Part shown: positions 9,061 through 19,807 of the stretch, one piece after another | Layout: each line of letters starts with the position of its first letter | How positions within the stretch are numbered: position 1 is the stretch's first letter | Assembly: GCA_017654935.2 (NCBI GenBank) | Contig: CM065698.1 | Location: 37,415,302-37,479,301, forward strand | Direction: 5' to 3' | Source of the DNA: Phymorhynchus buccinoides | Taxonomy: Eukaryota; Mollusca; Gastropoda; Neogastropoda; Raphitomidae | Length of the DNA: 64,000 bases | Translations under genes and position numbers: made by a program | Notes under the pieces: model-generated | The model's input: only the letters and a program-made list of their open reading frames with translations | Told to the model about the DNA's origin: nothing | Database searches by the model: none

Positions 9061-9420
9061 GATGGAATGCGAAATTTGTAACAAAACTTTTTCGGTTAAA
9101 AGAAATTTACTGAGACATAAATCCGCCGTTCATAACGATACTCAGGTTCGCTTTAACTGCGAGCAATGTCCTTCGTCCTTTGGGCGCAAATCTGATCTTA
9201 TGAAACATAAAAGAGTTATTCACGAAGAGCGTTGAGTAACCTATAACATTTGCGGAACGAGCTTCCGGCGGCGCTACGATCTCACTCGACACGCAAAAAG
9301 TCACAGAAAATCTACCAAAAAATGTCATTTTCGCTGTAAAGTTTGCGGGGAACATTTCCATAGCCATAAAGCTTTTCTGAAACTAGTATGGGAGATTGAT
9401 AATCAACGACCCCCACTCTT
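9061..9420 (+). pseudogene. C2H2 zinc-finger gene relic
   Basis: From ATG 9061 the frame shows two C2H2 fingers (CEICNKTFSVKRNLLRHKSAVH and CEQC...HKRVIH) ending with TGA at 9232-9234. The same frame continues past the stop with two weaker fingers (NICGTSFRRRYDLTRH, where the first Cys is replaced; CKVCGEHFHSHKAF). It lies in the 8.5 kb absent from copy B. Short multi-finger genes occur in many mobile elements, so origin is unclear. No promoter is obvious. Confidence 0.6.
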
Positions 9421-9424
9421 CAAA

Positions 9425-9478
9425 AACTGGACATACATGTATATCTCACTCTCTTTCTGTGTATGTGTGTGTGTAAGA

Positions 9479-9520
<42 letters not shown>

Positions 9521-9612
9521 TTGTTTGTCATATGTTTGATTGACTGAGCTTTTCCTGTTTATGCATGCGTTTGTTGTGATCTAGTACGTAGTAGTGTAAT
9601 AGCACATTGTCC
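9425..9612. repeat. Dispersed repeat with internal GA tract
   Basis: ggacatacatgtatat, GT/GA dinucleotides, then attgactgagcttttcctg, gcgtttgttgtgatctagta and gtaatagcacattgtcctcc. The same string of words occurs near 32865-33041, 43320-43450 and 45915-46030, each with its own GA or GT tract. Confidence 0.75.
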
Positions 9613-9845
9613 TCCGACTTCCGGTTGCTGCTCGAAGTCGAGCAGCCTCATATAATTTGGTCTCATGTTAAAAGTGGTTTTCTTCGTTTATAAATAACTC
9701 TCTGGCGTGTAAACATTTCTTACAACTCGCGACTGTGCTTTACTCTTCAATTGTGTACTTTTACGGTTGTAGGGAACAGTCATGTGAAGTGTAATTGACT
9801 AAAAAGTGTGTGTGTTTGCTGGCACGCCAGCCGGCAAGGAGAGAC

Positions 9846-10892
9846 ATGGCGGCACCGGCCCCTAACCGCGTGCCGCCCCTGTTCCTGCTGAATAAAAACT
9901 TGCCTGCTGTAGAGCAGAAAGAATATAGCGTGACTGAATTGTGCTCTTCAGCAGAACAATGTTCCGGTTATGAAACGATTGATGGCGCCCAAAGGATTGG
10001 TGGACTGTGGAGGTTGTACCCACTAACAACCGAAGCACGCACAAACTTATTAATAAACGGGTTTGAGTTGCGGGGGCTGACTGTACAGCCTAGAGACAAA
10101 AACCCTTTCATTGTGAAGGACAGCGACGGTTCCGAGAGAGAGACTCCGGCAACAAAACTGTTCGTGAGCAACTTGCCGTTCTCTGTTGCCAATTCCGATA
10201 TAGCGGAAACTTTAGAAAAGAAACTTTCCATAAAATGTAGATCGAGAGTGATTGAGGAGAGGGACCGGGACATTAATGGAAAGCTGGGCCGTTATAAGAC
10301 CGGCCGGCGATTTGTATACATTGATGTACCTGCCAGCCCTCTCCCCAAACAGGCAAAGATCGGGATTTTCACCGCAGGCCTGTTCCATAAAGAACAACGC
10401 ACCCCTGTGTGCAACAAGTGCTTAAAACAAGGGCACCTCGCCGCGAGTTGCCCGAATGCAGTGAAATGCAGGCAGTGCTACAGAGACGGACACAAAGCGG
10501 GCGACCCAACTTGTGAGCTCGCGCCACAAGCCACTCCCGACACGGTGGAAGAAACGGGCGAAAGGCCTAATAGGCCAAGTGCATCCAATACTGCGAGCGA
10601 CGCCCCAGCAAACGAGGAGGCAGAAGTTGATAAAACTAGGCCTACACAGCAGCAGCAGACAGCACTGCCGTCTGCTAAGCCATCTACACAGGGTTTGACA
10701 CAAGCCACACTGCCATTTCATCGTGACAGTAGGAACAGATCCCACACCCCAGCGAGTAAACGAAATCGCTCACCTTCACCACCGCGCAAGACTCCCCCCA
10801 AGAAGGAGAGGGTGAATGCCAAAAAGTCGTCGCAAGAGGAGAGAGGAAACGATCAAATGGAAGGCACCGAGCAAGCCACAGACATAACCTAG
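9846..10892 (+). CDS. LINE ORF1 nucleic-acid-binding protein
   Basis: 348 residues from MAAPAPNRVPP, the first ATG of the frame. The middle has an RRM-like stretch (TKLFVSNLPFSVANSDIAET), followed by a zinc knuckle CNKCLKQGHLAASC (C-x2-C-x4-H-x4-C) and a second Cys/His group CRQCYRDGHKAGDPTC. The C-terminal third is a low-complexity Pro/Ser/Lys-rich tail. This is the layout of ORF1 proteins in L1/Tx1-type elements, which coat the element RNA. It is in the same frame as ORF2 with 93 bases between. Confidence 0.75.
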   Translation: MAAPAPNRVPPLFLLNKNLPAVEQKEYSVTELCSSAEQCSGYETIDGAQRIGGLWRLYPLTTEARTNLLINGFELRGLTVQPRDKNPFIVKDSDGSERETPATKLFVSNLPFSVANSDIAETLEKKLSIKCRSRVIEERDRDINGKLGRYKTGRRFVYIDVPASPLPKQAKIGIFTAGLFHKEQRTPVCNKCLKQGHLAASCPNAVKCRQCYRDGHKAGDPTCELAPQATPDTVEETGERPNRPSASNTASDAPANEEAEVDKTRPTQQQQTALPSAKPSTQGLTQATLPFHRDSRNRSHTPASKRNRSPSPPRKTPPKKERVNAKKSSQEERGNDQMEGTEQATDIT

Positions 10893-10985
10893 AGGCGTGG
10901 CTTCCCCAGTGTCTTTCTGGTAACGGCCGCACGGACAATGGACTAACGAGACACTAATCAACGATTAGGATCTTAATGTTTCGGG

Positions 10986-13900
10986 ATGGATCGTCTCAGG
11001 GCGATTACAATTAACACCAGAGGTTTAAAGAATAAGAAAAAACGATATTCGATATTTAAATTTGTTAGACAAGGAAACTACGATGTTATAGCATTACAAG
11101 AGACTCACATAACAACTAGAGAAGAAGCGGATCAGTGGGAACTAGAGTGGGGTGGAAAACTATTCTACTCCAAAGGCACAGAACACAGTAAAGGGCAAGT
11201 TACGTTAGTGAGCAGAAAACTAATGCAGGATGCAGAACTCATACACGAAGAAGAAAGGGTGTTAGTTGTTAAAGTAAAGTTAGAAGGAAAGGACTTGTGT
11301 TTTATGAATGTTTACGCACCGACCAATTACGTAGACAAACGGCAATTCTTTGCCTCTATGGGTCGAAAAATTGATGTTCATGAATCTAATACAACCGATG
11401 TTATAATAATGGGTGACTTTAATTCTGTATTAAATAATACATTGGATATAATATCAGGCGAAAAACACAATAGACACGAAGTTGAAGACTTTAATCAAAT
11501 GATCATAGATACAGATATCCACGACACATGGCGTCTGCAGCATGCAGATATCAAAGAATACACGTGTCATAGAAGCAACCCTTTCATAGCCAGGCGTATA
11601 GACTATGTCTTTGTGTCATCATCATTGCTAACTTTTGTTGACAATACCGACATTATTTCGGTCCCTCTTAGTGATCATAGGGCTGTTGAAATGACACTCA
11701 AATTTCATAATTTTAAAAGAGGTCCATCTTACTGGAAATTTAATAACAGTTTACTTAAAGATGTTAAATATGTAGAGGACATGAACGCTTTCATAGAAAA
11801 CCTAGACGAATCACTTAACAACTTCTCTCCCCATGACAAATGGGAGTTAATGAAAATCAAAATAAAAGAACACACAATAGATTATAGTAAGCAAAAAGCA
11901 TTAGAAAAACAAAGAAAAGAAATAATTCTTTTAAAAAAGCTTAACGACATAGAGAAACTACTTGGGAACCTCCCGAACAATCGTCAACTGGAGGCAGAAA
12001 AAAATCAAATCAAAACAGAACTGGAGATAGTAAGTCTAGCAAAAGCACGTGGAGCACAGATACGATCACGAACAAAATTCATAGAGGAGGGAGAAAAGAA
12101 TACCGCGTATTTTTTTGCACTGGAAAAACACAGAGCAGCTAATAACAGTATTAAGTTATTAATAACTGATGATGGGAGAGAAATAACACAACAAAAAGAC
12201 ATTATAGAAGAACAAGTCCTGTTTTATGAAACGCTCTATAAGCAAGATGATGATCTACTCAACGAACACGAGTCATATATCGATGATTTCTTAGGGTCAG
12301 AGGCACAACACCCTACACTTGATGAGCACGCACAACAATCATGCGAAGGCAACATTGGTGAGAAAGAAGCAGCCCAAGCCCTAAAAGAAATGAAAAACGG
12401 ATCAGCACCAGGGTGTGATGGCCTTACTACAGAATTTTATAAATGTTTTTGGATAAAAATTAAATATAATTTATTACAGTCATTTGCATACTCCTACACG
12501 CGGGGACACATCTCACAAACACAACAAAGAGGAATCATTACTCTTTTACACAAAGGAAAAAACCTTAGCCGTGAACGTCTTAATAATTGGAGACCTATCA
12601 CCCTTTTAAACACAGACTACAAAATTTTAACAAAACTTTTGTCGAACAGGCTAAAAGCTGTAATACATGGCATAGTAGATGAAGACCAGTGTGGGTTTAT
12701 AAAAGGAAGAAACATCGCAACTATACTAAGAACAACCGACGATATAATCAGCTACCTTAATAGGAAAAAATTACCAGGATTGCTCTTAGCAGTAGACTTT
12801 ACTAAAGCATTTGATACTATATCAAAAAAACTTATTTTAGACAGTTTAAAACACTTCAATTTTGGTCCAGAATTTCACCATTGGATTCTCACTATTATGT
12901 CTAAATCTGAAAGCTGCATCAATCACTTTAATTGGATATCCAGGCCTTTTCAAATAGAACGGGGCATTAGGCAAGGATGCCCCTTATCACCCCTACTATT
13001 TGTTCTAGCCGTAGAACTGTTAGCTATTAAAATCAGAAATAGCGAAATAAAAGGAATCAGAATTGAGCACAAACAATTTTTAGAAACAATTAAAATACAG
13101 CAATTTGCAGATGATACAACACTGTACCTTAAAGACAAACCCGACTTAGCAAAAGCTCTACAAATTTTCCATGCCTTTGCTGCCATTTCGGGCCTTCGAA
13201 TGTCGCTCAGAAAAACAGAAGCAATGTGGCTTGGGATAACAAAAAACCTGGACGATAAACCTTACAATTTGACCTGGACAGATGAAATAAAAATTCTTGG
13301 AATATACTTCAGCAACAAAAAAACAGCATCTGAAAATGATCGCAACTGGCAGCAAAGAATCGAAGTTTTAAAAAGAACAATCAATACATGGAACAGGAGA
13401 AACCTAAGCATATTTGGGAAAATTCTGGTTTCAAAAACCCTTCTTATGTCTCAGTTCATCTATATTATGCAATCAATTGGTCTGCCAGATAGAGTGCTAC
13501 ATAATATAAACCATATTTTATATTCCTTCATATGGAAGAAGAAAACCAGCAATAGGAAAGCCTTTGAAAAAGTCAAACGCAAAGTCATTAACCAAGAGTA
13601 CAAGCAGGGTGGCCTTAAAATGATGGACATGAAAACATTCCAAGAAGCCTTATATTTAAGATGGATAGTAAAACTGATTGTACACAATAAAGGGAAATGG
13701 ACAATATTCCCCACCATAGAATACGACCACCTTGGGGAAGGACTAGAGATATTACACACCTTTTGTCTTGAACACAAATTAACTGGAATAGGCAACAACA
13801 ATACTTTTTGGGTCAAAACACTCAAACTCTGGCTGAACCTTAAACAAAGAGATCCCCAGAGCTACCCCGAAAAGACACACCAAAACTCTCTGATTTGGAA

Positions 13901-14720
13901 CAATCAAAACCTCCAATTCAAAAACAGGAATCTGCATATTAGAGACTGGATAACAGGAGGAATAACTAGAATTAAAGACATCCTAACAGAAACTCTAGAA
14001 ATCATTAGTTTTGAAGAAATGGAAAATAAACTGGGACAATCACCACACAGGCAATTTGAATACAACGCAGTGAAGAGTGCTTTTGAATCAGCTCGCACAA
14101 AAGGAGTTCTAGATCTCAACACCATAATTGAACAAGACATACGAGACATTTGCATAAATAGAAAACCAATACACATATACACAACACAGGAACTGAGAAA
14201 ATATTTAACCCCCAAAATCCAGCCATGCTCCGTAAACTTTTGGAAACGAAAATATGATTACAACCTAGACCATAAGGAATGGGAAACAAACTTCACAGCT
14301 TATAAAGAAACTCGTCTCCGAGTCCTCCAATGGAAAATAATGCACAACATTTATCCCACAAACATCTTATTAAAAAAGATGGGCATAGCACAAAGTGAAA
14401 CGTGTGATGCCTGCAGAAATGGGGAAAAAGACTACATCGAACACTTCTTTTATCAATGTAAAGAAATAAAACCGGTATGGTCACAAGTCGCAAACGAAAT
14501 ACAAGTCAGATGTAATCGGACTATAAATATTACTGAACAAATAGCAATCTTAGGTTACCACGAACCCTCAATCTTGATAGCAAAACACAGGCGGGTGGTA
14601 AACCACCTCATCACACTAGCAAAGCTCTGTATCAGCAAATACAGATATGGCGCAAGACAAAAAATCGAACTGATTTGGGAAAGGGAATTAAAACTTAGAT
14701 CACACCTGCTTAACGAATAA
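10986..14720 (+). CDS. LINE ORF2: APE endonuclease and reverse transcriptase
   Basis: 1244 residues, uninterrupted. The N-terminal apurinic-type endonuclease has ALQETH (E39), IMGDFNSVL (D144) and LSDHRA (H231). The reverse transcriptase occupies roughly residues 500-760: NWRPITLLNTDYK, LAVDFTKAFD, IRQGCPLSPLLF and the catalytic QFADDTTLYL (residues 706-715). A C-terminal Cys/His motif CDACRNGEKDYIEHFFYQC is as in L1/Tx1 elements. ORF2 nicks target DNA and copies element RNA in place. With ORF1 intact the element could be recently active. Low GC relative to its flanks also marks it as an insertion. The clade call (L1/Tx1) rests on motif style. Confidence 0.88.
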   Translation: MDRLRAITINTRGLKNKKKRYSIFKFVRQGNYDVIALQETHITTREEADQWELEWGGKLFYSKGTEHSKGQVTLVSRKLMQDAELIHEEERVLVVKVKLEGKDLCFMNVYAPTNYVDKRQFFASMGRKIDVHESNTTDVIIMGDFNSVLNNTLDIISGEKHNRHEVEDFNQMIIDTDIHDTWRLQHADIKEYTCHRSNPFIARRIDYVFVSSSLLTFVDNTDIISVPLSDHRAVEMTLKFHNFKRGPSYWKFNNSLLKDVKYVEDMNAFIENLDESLNNFSPHDKWELMKIKIKEHTIDYSKQKALEKQRKEIILLKKLNDIEKLLGNLPNNRQLEAEKNQIKTELEIVSLAKARGAQIRSRTKFIEEGEKNTAYFFALEKHRAANNSIKLLITDDGREITQQKDIIEEQVLFYETLYKQDDDLLNEHESYIDDFLGSEAQHPTLDEHAQQSCEGNIGEKEAAQALKEMKNGSAPGCDGLTTEFYKCFWIKIKYNLLQSFAYSYTRGHISQTQQRGIITLLHKGKNLSRERLNNWRPITLLNTDYKILTKLLSNRLKAVIHGIVDEDQCGFIKGRNIATILRTTDDIISYLNRKKLPGLLLAVDFTKAFDTISKKLILDSLKHFNFGPEFHHWILTIMSKSESCINHFNWISRPFQIERGIRQGCPLSPLLFVLAVELLAIKIRNSEIKGIRIEHKQFLETIKIQQFADDTTLYLKDKPDLAKALQIFHAFAAISGLRMSLRKTEAMWLGITKNLDDKPYNLTWTDEIKILGIYFSNKKTASENDRNWQQRIEVLKRTINTWNRRNLSIFGKILVSKTLLMSQFIYIMQSIGLPDRVLHNINHILYSFIWKKKTSNRKAFEKVKRKVINQEYKQGGLKMMDMKTFQEALYLRWIVKLIVHNKGKWTIFPTIEYDHLGEGLEILHTFCLEHKLTGIGNNNTFWVKTLKLWLNLKQRDPQSYPEKTHQNSLIWNNQNLQFKNRNLHIRDWITGGITRIKDILTETLEIISFEEMENKLGQSPHRQFEYNAVKSAFESARTKGVLDLNTIIEQDIRDICINRKPIHIYTTQELRKYLTPKIQPCSVNFWKRKYDYNLDHKEWETNFTAYKETRLRVLQWKIMHNIYPTNILLKKMGIAQSETCDACRNGEKDYIEHFFYQCKEIKPVWSQVANEIQVRCNRTINITEQIAILGYHEPSILIAKHRRVVNHLITLAKLCISKYRYGARQKIELIWERELKLRSHLLNE

Positions 14721-14855
14721 TTAGGGAAGAAAAAGTGAGAAAAGTAAGAGAGAGAAATAGATAGAGAGAAGGCGAGTGTGTGTGTATCACTAGACAGCAC
14801 GCGGTTTTTATAATGGTTATAAATGTATGCCACTAATGTTTACTATTTTTCAGCT

Positions 14856-14857
<2 letters not shown>

Positions 14858-14924
<67 letters not shown>

Positions 14925-14945
14925 GAGAGAGAGAGGGAGGGATAG

Positions 14946-15012
<67 letters not shown>
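14858..15012. repeat. (GA)n microsatellite
   Basis: About 150 bases of GA with a few GGG interruptions. Frames across it on either strand are Arg/Glu or Leu/Ser repeats and are not genes. Confidence 0.97.
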
Positions 15013-15013
<1 letters not shown>

Positions 15014-15480
15014 TAATTAATGTGTGCAGCCAAATAAATAAAACAAAAAGGCACACTGAAAAAAAGAGAAGATCAAGGAGGGATGATGAAAACTTTGATG
15101 GGTCTGAACACATTAGTGCATGGTGTGAAGTGTGAGTGTGGGAAGAGTAGGCCTCGCCTACTGACAAAGTCAGATAACACCCGTTCAGCCAACCCCTACG
15201 AAGCCCGCACTCGAGAGAGCAAGAGAGCGAGAGGGAGCCCAACCCAAATGGAAAACCAACGCGAGCAGACGACCGCCTAGGCCTAATGCAGTGTAGCAAG
15301 ACAACAGAAAACATCTCAGCACACCCTCTGATCGCAGCCGGCCAAATTGTGCCGCGGGAACGTAGGCTAGCCTACAGAGACAAAAAGCAGAGTCCAGCAC
15401 TGCCAGAAAGCAGCAAGAAATTCACCCAAACAGAAGCAAGAAAAAAGAAGAATGCCAAACTGCGGACCCACTCCGTGGAG

Positions 15481-15537
15481 AGAGTGAGAGAGAGAGAGAG
15501 AGAGCCAGAGAGAGAGAGAGAACGAGAGAGCCGGGGG

Positions 15538-15601
<64 letters not shown>

Positions 15602-15778
15602 AGAGAGAAGGAGAGATAGGTCAGCAAATAATGCATGAAAAAAAAATGTACATTAGCCTATAGGCTGAAGTGTTCATTCCCTACGATACTCTATGGACTA
15701 CCCAGGATTGGGAGGCTTCGCCTCGCGTTGCCTTTCATGAGGCGGTCGCATAGGGAAAAATCCAACTCTGACCTCCTA

Positions 15779-15811
<33 letters not shown>

Positions 15812-15822
15812 AAAAAAAAAGG
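15481..15822. repeat. (GA)n tract and poly-A run
   Basis: A second GA tract (15481-15612) and a poly-A run at 15781-15820. Between the GA tracts (15013-15480) I see no gene, only short low-complexity frames. Confidence 0.9.
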
Positions 15823-16015
15823 AACATTGTCCTCCATCTCAATCAATAAAGTATTTAATTTTAAACGCTGAAGCTGAAGAAAACATAGAGCAAAATTTGG
15901 AGGTCACGCTCACTTTCGTTACTTTAGTGAGGATCGTGAATAATGAAGAAGCTTAAGATTAATATTATAGCCCTGTCGACAACTAAGGCTATGTCAGGGC
16001 TGTCACCATGTAAAA
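15823..16015. repeat. Dispersed repeat joined to LINE-tail sequence
   Basis: gaacattgtcctccatctc, caataaagtatttaa, gaggtcacgctcactttcg, then attatagccctgtcgacaa and gtcagggctgtcaccatg. Fuller copies lie at 43430-43700 and 46010-46280. The last part is the 3' tail, on the minus strand, of the RNase H LINE at 40-42 kb. Confidence 0.7.
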
Positions 16016-16975
16016 ATGATCTATTGTGGTAAGGGTCAAAGGGGGGTAATTGATAGAATAGGGTAGGTGTGCGAGAGTGAAGGGCGAGACTGGAGGAGAC
16101 GGGCGAGAGAAGACGAGACTTGAGAGAGAGCAGAGAAGGAGGACGTAAATGGGCCACGACAACGAGAAAGAGTAAGTTCCGAGTATGTAGTGTGCTAAGA
16201 GTAGGTTCGGGGGTGGGTGGGGTGGGAGGGAGGGGTAGTTAGTATAGCGGAAGTACTAAAATGGCTTCGCCGACAAAATTCGTACGGAAAATAAATTAGG
16301 GAATCGAGTTGTCTATTTGGCTCTGTTGCAAATTGACCGGTCGTATTTTGGGAACATCGTCAATCTCGATTAAAAGTTGTTTGAGGACTAAAATTGCTAT
16401 GCAGATGTTATAATTAGAGGTTTGTAATTCTAACTCGGGGGGGGGGGGGGGTTTGATTGATCATTTGTCTTTTATATTAGACATTTTGGAAGATTTAATG
16501 AAAATTGTCTGGGATAACCTTAGCAGGCGACAGTTAGACTTGCAGTGCGAAAGAGACGTCATAGCCTCATTTTGAGAGTTTAGCTGTTTTGGGCCAATCA
16601 GCGGCTGCCAACAAGAAGAGGGGGGGGGGAGGGATCAGAAAACGGTTGTCCGCTCTAATCGAGTTACGATCTTGGTGTGTTCTCTTGTTTTTATTTATTT
16701 GTGGGGGGAATTTATGTTTTTAGTTTTTATGATGATTCAAGTAATGAAAGTGAAGCGAGAGAGAAAGGAAGGAAGGAGGTGGGTTAAACTGACGGTAAGT
16801 TGCTGCATGATTTTGGTCGTTTTGTTTGGATCGTTTGGTTTAGGCTTATCTTGCTTCATTTATCAGTGATGTTTTGTGAGTTCTGTTGACTTATTTCCCA
16901 ACTCAATGAATCGATCTAGATTTATTTAGTTCTCAAATGTGAGAACTCGTGTCGCTCTCTTTCGATCAAGGGTTC
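16016..16975. other. No gene seen; G-rich runs
   Basis: Contains G-rich stretches (16208-16235; a run of 14 or more G at 16437-16450; 16620-16634) that could form G-quadruplexes or reflect assembly trouble. A 65-codon hydrophobic frame at 16672-16869 lacks support and I do not call it. Confidence 0.5.
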
Positions 16976-17653
16976 GGCATCCAAAAACATTGAAGTCGCC
17001 CTCTCCAACGCGCTAAAGGGCTGTGGAGTCGCCAGCTCCCTCGCGCAAACTGCGTCGGATTCTCTCGGGAGCTCAGCTCCTTCTAAGTCCCCGGTGGACT
17101 TCCGCCTGTTTGAGAAGGTGGATGAGCTGGCTGTCGGAGTCGCGTTAGCCGCTCTCGGGGAAAGCTCCAGGGTCTTTCGGACGTGCTGGCCTCTCTCAAG
17201 GTGCAGACCTCTGCACTAACTCGGGATAACTTTCTCGCTAAGGCCAAGACTCTTTCGGCTCGGGAAAAGGAGCAGCTCCGATCCCTTCCGCTTCCCTTTT
17301 CGGGCCTCTTCGGCGAAGAGGTAGTCAAGACGGTTCTGAAGTCGTCTTCGGAACGCAAGGCGGAAGATAGTCACAAGGCCATGATGGCCCTTCTCGTCAA
17401 GCAGGCCAGTCAGAGTTCGACCGCTCGCTCGGCTCACTTCAAACCAGGGGCTTGTTCCCGGGAGCGCAGAAGACGTTCCATTTTTCCTCGGACTCAGGAC
17501 TCAAAAGTCCTCCCAGTACACGGCGAAGCGCTCCGTGGGTCATCAGGCTTTCTGTCAGCGCAACCTCCCGCCCAGGGGTTCTTCCAAACCCGCGGTCATA
17601 TCAGGGCTGTCATTAATCTTTTTCCCCGAACTGTTCAACGAGCCCAAAAGTGA
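16976..17653 (+). pseudogene. DIRS-like retrotransposon gag fragment
   Basis: A first open part (KNIEVALSNALKGCGVASSL, FRLFEKVDELAVG) shifts frame near 17161 into VLASLKVQTSALTRDNFLAK and REKEQLRSLPLPFSGLFGEE. This resembles the first ORF of DIRS-type (tyrosine recombinase) retroelements common in molluscs, where RDxFLxK and LRSLPLxxxGLFG recur. No reverse transcriptase or recombinase follows. The 3' remnant from 17560 is retained in copy B at 60410, showing copy B once held this element too. Confidence 0.5.
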
Positions 17654-17934
17654 AAAGCAGAACTTGCAGTTTCACAAAGGCACAACAAACTAAACAAGGG
17701 AAAACATTCACTGTTGGGATGCTGACAGTGAACACAAAATTGCCACGAGTGATGAAATATGATCCCAGTTTTTAGACATACGGATGCTTTCCGAAGGAGC
17801 CTTCTGTATTGAATTAGAGTAATGATTTGATTGCCATGATCCATCGGATTGGCATTCCAACTAGGTTTTACACATTCAGTTCCGCAGAACTGCTTCTGAG
17901 GCCAGGAGCGATCGAGACAATCGTCTGACAAAAT

Positions 17935-18050
17935 AGACGTCAACTCATGTCATGTCATGTTGTTTATCAACTCATGTCATGTCATGTTGTTTATAGCCCT
18001 GCCAGCTACTAAAACCATATCAGGGCTGTCACTGCATTAAGATTCTCATC
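17935..18050 (-). repeat. LINE 3'-tail copy with doubled catgtcatgtcatg leader
   Basis: A 35-base piece (tcaactcatgtcatgtcatg, then ttgtttat) occurs twice in a row and leads into tatagccctgccagctacta and tcagggctgtcactg, the minus-strand tail of the RNase H LINE. The same arrangement is at 60790-60895. Confidence 0.65.
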
Positions 18051-18371
18051 ATGTAAGCTAAAAACATCACAAATCCAGTGCTGTCATGGTGTTAAAATCT
18101 GATCATGTCATGTTTAAAAAAAAAATCAAACAAACAAAACTACCAAGCTCAATATTCATGTTTCTGTGTTGGACTGTTTCGTGTTGTGCTGCATATATTA
18201 TATTGTTTGTCTCTTGCGTCATAGTGGTGTGTACTGTGCTATTTATGTCGTCTTTTTCAGTGTCATCGACGGTATTCACTTCTGCCTGCCATTTAACATG
18301 CATACACACACGCACACACTCTCTGTTTTTCTCTGTCACACACAGCCTTTTTTGCTTTGTTATGTTCACAG

Positions 18372-18472
18372 AGGCTGCCCGGAAGACATATCCGAATGTC
18401 ACTGTCACCGAGCTGAATAAACATTTGGGGGAGAACCTGACGCGGTGCTGTGACAGGGGTGGGCTGAAGTAA
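18372..18472 (+). pseudogene. Small terminal exon of unknown protein, copy A
   Basis: After a CAG acceptor the frame reads TYPNVTVTELNKHLGENLTR and CCDRGGLK, then stops at 18470-18472. It is identical in copy B (61219-61319). I do not recognise it; position suggests a last exon of the hAT-like or another element gene. An ETS-like acttccgg lies about 40 bases downstream. Confidence 0.3.
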
Positions 18473-18880
18473 GAGAGGGAGGACCAAAGACGGCAGGAGA
18501 GCAGGCAGCCACTTCCGGTTTTGGCTATTCCGTGAACCAAAATGAAAGCTGCAGGCTAGCTGGAGCACTTCCAGATTGGTTTTATGCCGGAAGTGTTGGA
18601 AATCTTTTTTTTATTTTAGTAAATTCTGAAAATATTAACAAATTCTGTTCAGCCGTTTTTGATATATATACAAGATTGAAATGTAGCTGATTTTGCGTTT
18701 ATTCCTGCCATATTTTGTTGAAAATTTTACACAATCATATATTTCAAATTTCATATACCGATATGGTCCTGCAACTTTTCGAAAAATTTGTGTCCTCCCA
18801 GTTACAGGGAATTAAAAGGAAAAAGAAAGGGCGCATGTGCGAGCCCCAAGGCTTACAGGATTTTAAAATCCATTTTTCTT

Positions 18881-19480
18881 TTGCCGTCAGTGCCTGTTGA
18901 GACAAACAATGCAGAAAGTCAACATCAATCTGGGTTTTTGCGATACAATTTTTCTTGCACTGTCTGTCCAAAGTGCATTCCCTGACATACCGATTGACTT
19001 TTGCCGTCGGTGCCTGGTGAGACAAACAATGTGGAAAGTCAACATCAATCCGGGATATTGCGATAACATTTTCTGTGCACTGTCCGTTAAAGTGCATTCC
19101 CTGAATACCGATTGACTTTTGCCGTCGGTGCCTGGTGAGACAAACAATGTGGAAAGTCAACATCAATCTGGGTTTTTGCGATAACATTTTTTCTTTCACT
19201 GTCTGTCAAAGTGCATTCCCTGAATACCGATTGACTTTTGCCGTCGGTGCCTGGTGAGACAAACAATGTGGAAAGTCAACATCAATCCGGGATATTGCGA
19301 TAACATTTTCTGTGCACTGTCCGTTAAAGTGCATTCCCTGAATACCGATTGACTTTTGCCGTCGGTGCCTGGTGAGACAAACAATGTGGAAAGTCTACAT
19401 CAATCCGGGATATTGCGATAACATTTTCTGTGCACTGTCCGTTAAAGTGCATGCCCTGAATACCAATTCCGAATTCTGCT
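18881..19480 (+). repeat. 118-bp tandem repeat, about 5 units
   Basis: Units begin with ttgccgtcggtgcctg at 18881, 19001, 19119, 19238 and 19356 and run through gtggaaagtcaacatcaatc, gcgataacattttctgtgc and aaagtgcattccctgaatac. The last unit passes directly into the duplicated P-like exon, whose start (gcatgccctgaatacc) is the end of the unit. Copy B has only about 2 units (61745-61980). Confidence 0.9.
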
Positions 19481-19775
19481 CTGTGGTGGTTGACGAGATG
19501 ACCATTAACGACTGCGCCACCTACAACCAGGAAAAAGACTGTGCAAAGGGTGTGGAGGATTTTGGCAATGGCGAAAGAACCCAATCCGGGATTTTGTGAT
19601 AACATTTCCGTTCACTGTACATCAAAGTGCATACTCTGAATACCAATTCCGAACTCTGCTCCGTGGTAGTTGACGAGATGACCATTGAAGAGTGCATCAC
19701 CTACAACCAGGAAAAAAAGACTGTAAAGGGGTTGGAGGATTTTGGCAATGGCGAAAGAAACGAAGGCCCCCCCCC
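19447..19775 (+). pseudogene. Tandemly duplicated P-element-like transposase exon, copy A
   Basis: Two head-to-tail copies of a short exon encode SVVVDEMTINDCATYNQEKD then KGVEDFGNGER, and a diverged second copy with DEMTIEECITYN. A DEM motif followed by YN...D and a G-x2-D-x-G element is reminiscent of the first acidic block of P-element/THAP9-type transposases. A poly-C/poly-G stretch (19767-19806) follows. Frames differ and neither copy connects to a full transposase. Confidence 0.4.
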
Positions 19776-19807
19776 CCCCCAACCCATGGGAGTGGGGGGG
19801 GGGGTGG

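Larger units (their letters stand above)
9613..14850 (+). mobile_element. L1/Tx1-like LINE, apparently full length
   Basis: A two-ORF non-LTR retrotransposon. There is a 5' leader after 9613, ORF1 (9846-10892), a 93-base spacer, ORF2 (10986-14720), and a short 3' region running into GA repeats. Both ORFs are free of stops. It sits wholly inside the 8.5 kb missing from copy B. The exact ends and target-site duplication could not be fixed: the 5' end is bounded only by the dispersed repeat, and the 3' end merges with simple sequence. Confidence 0.7.

Noticed and set aside
14827..15663. Arg/Glu and Leu/Ser frames
   Set aside because: Translation of GA tracts; the same applies at 49638-49942, 50893-51095 and 59698-60098.
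16672..16869. 65-codon hydrophobic frame that could be a small membrane protein
   Set aside because: No homology cue, no promoter or splice context, and low complexity; chance expectation in AT/T-rich DNA.
18086..18420. 128-codon frame with hydrophobic Cys-rich residues
   Set aside because: Crosses an intron-like TC/CA tract and the acceptor of the small exon; only the last 33 codons match the exon conserved in copy B.
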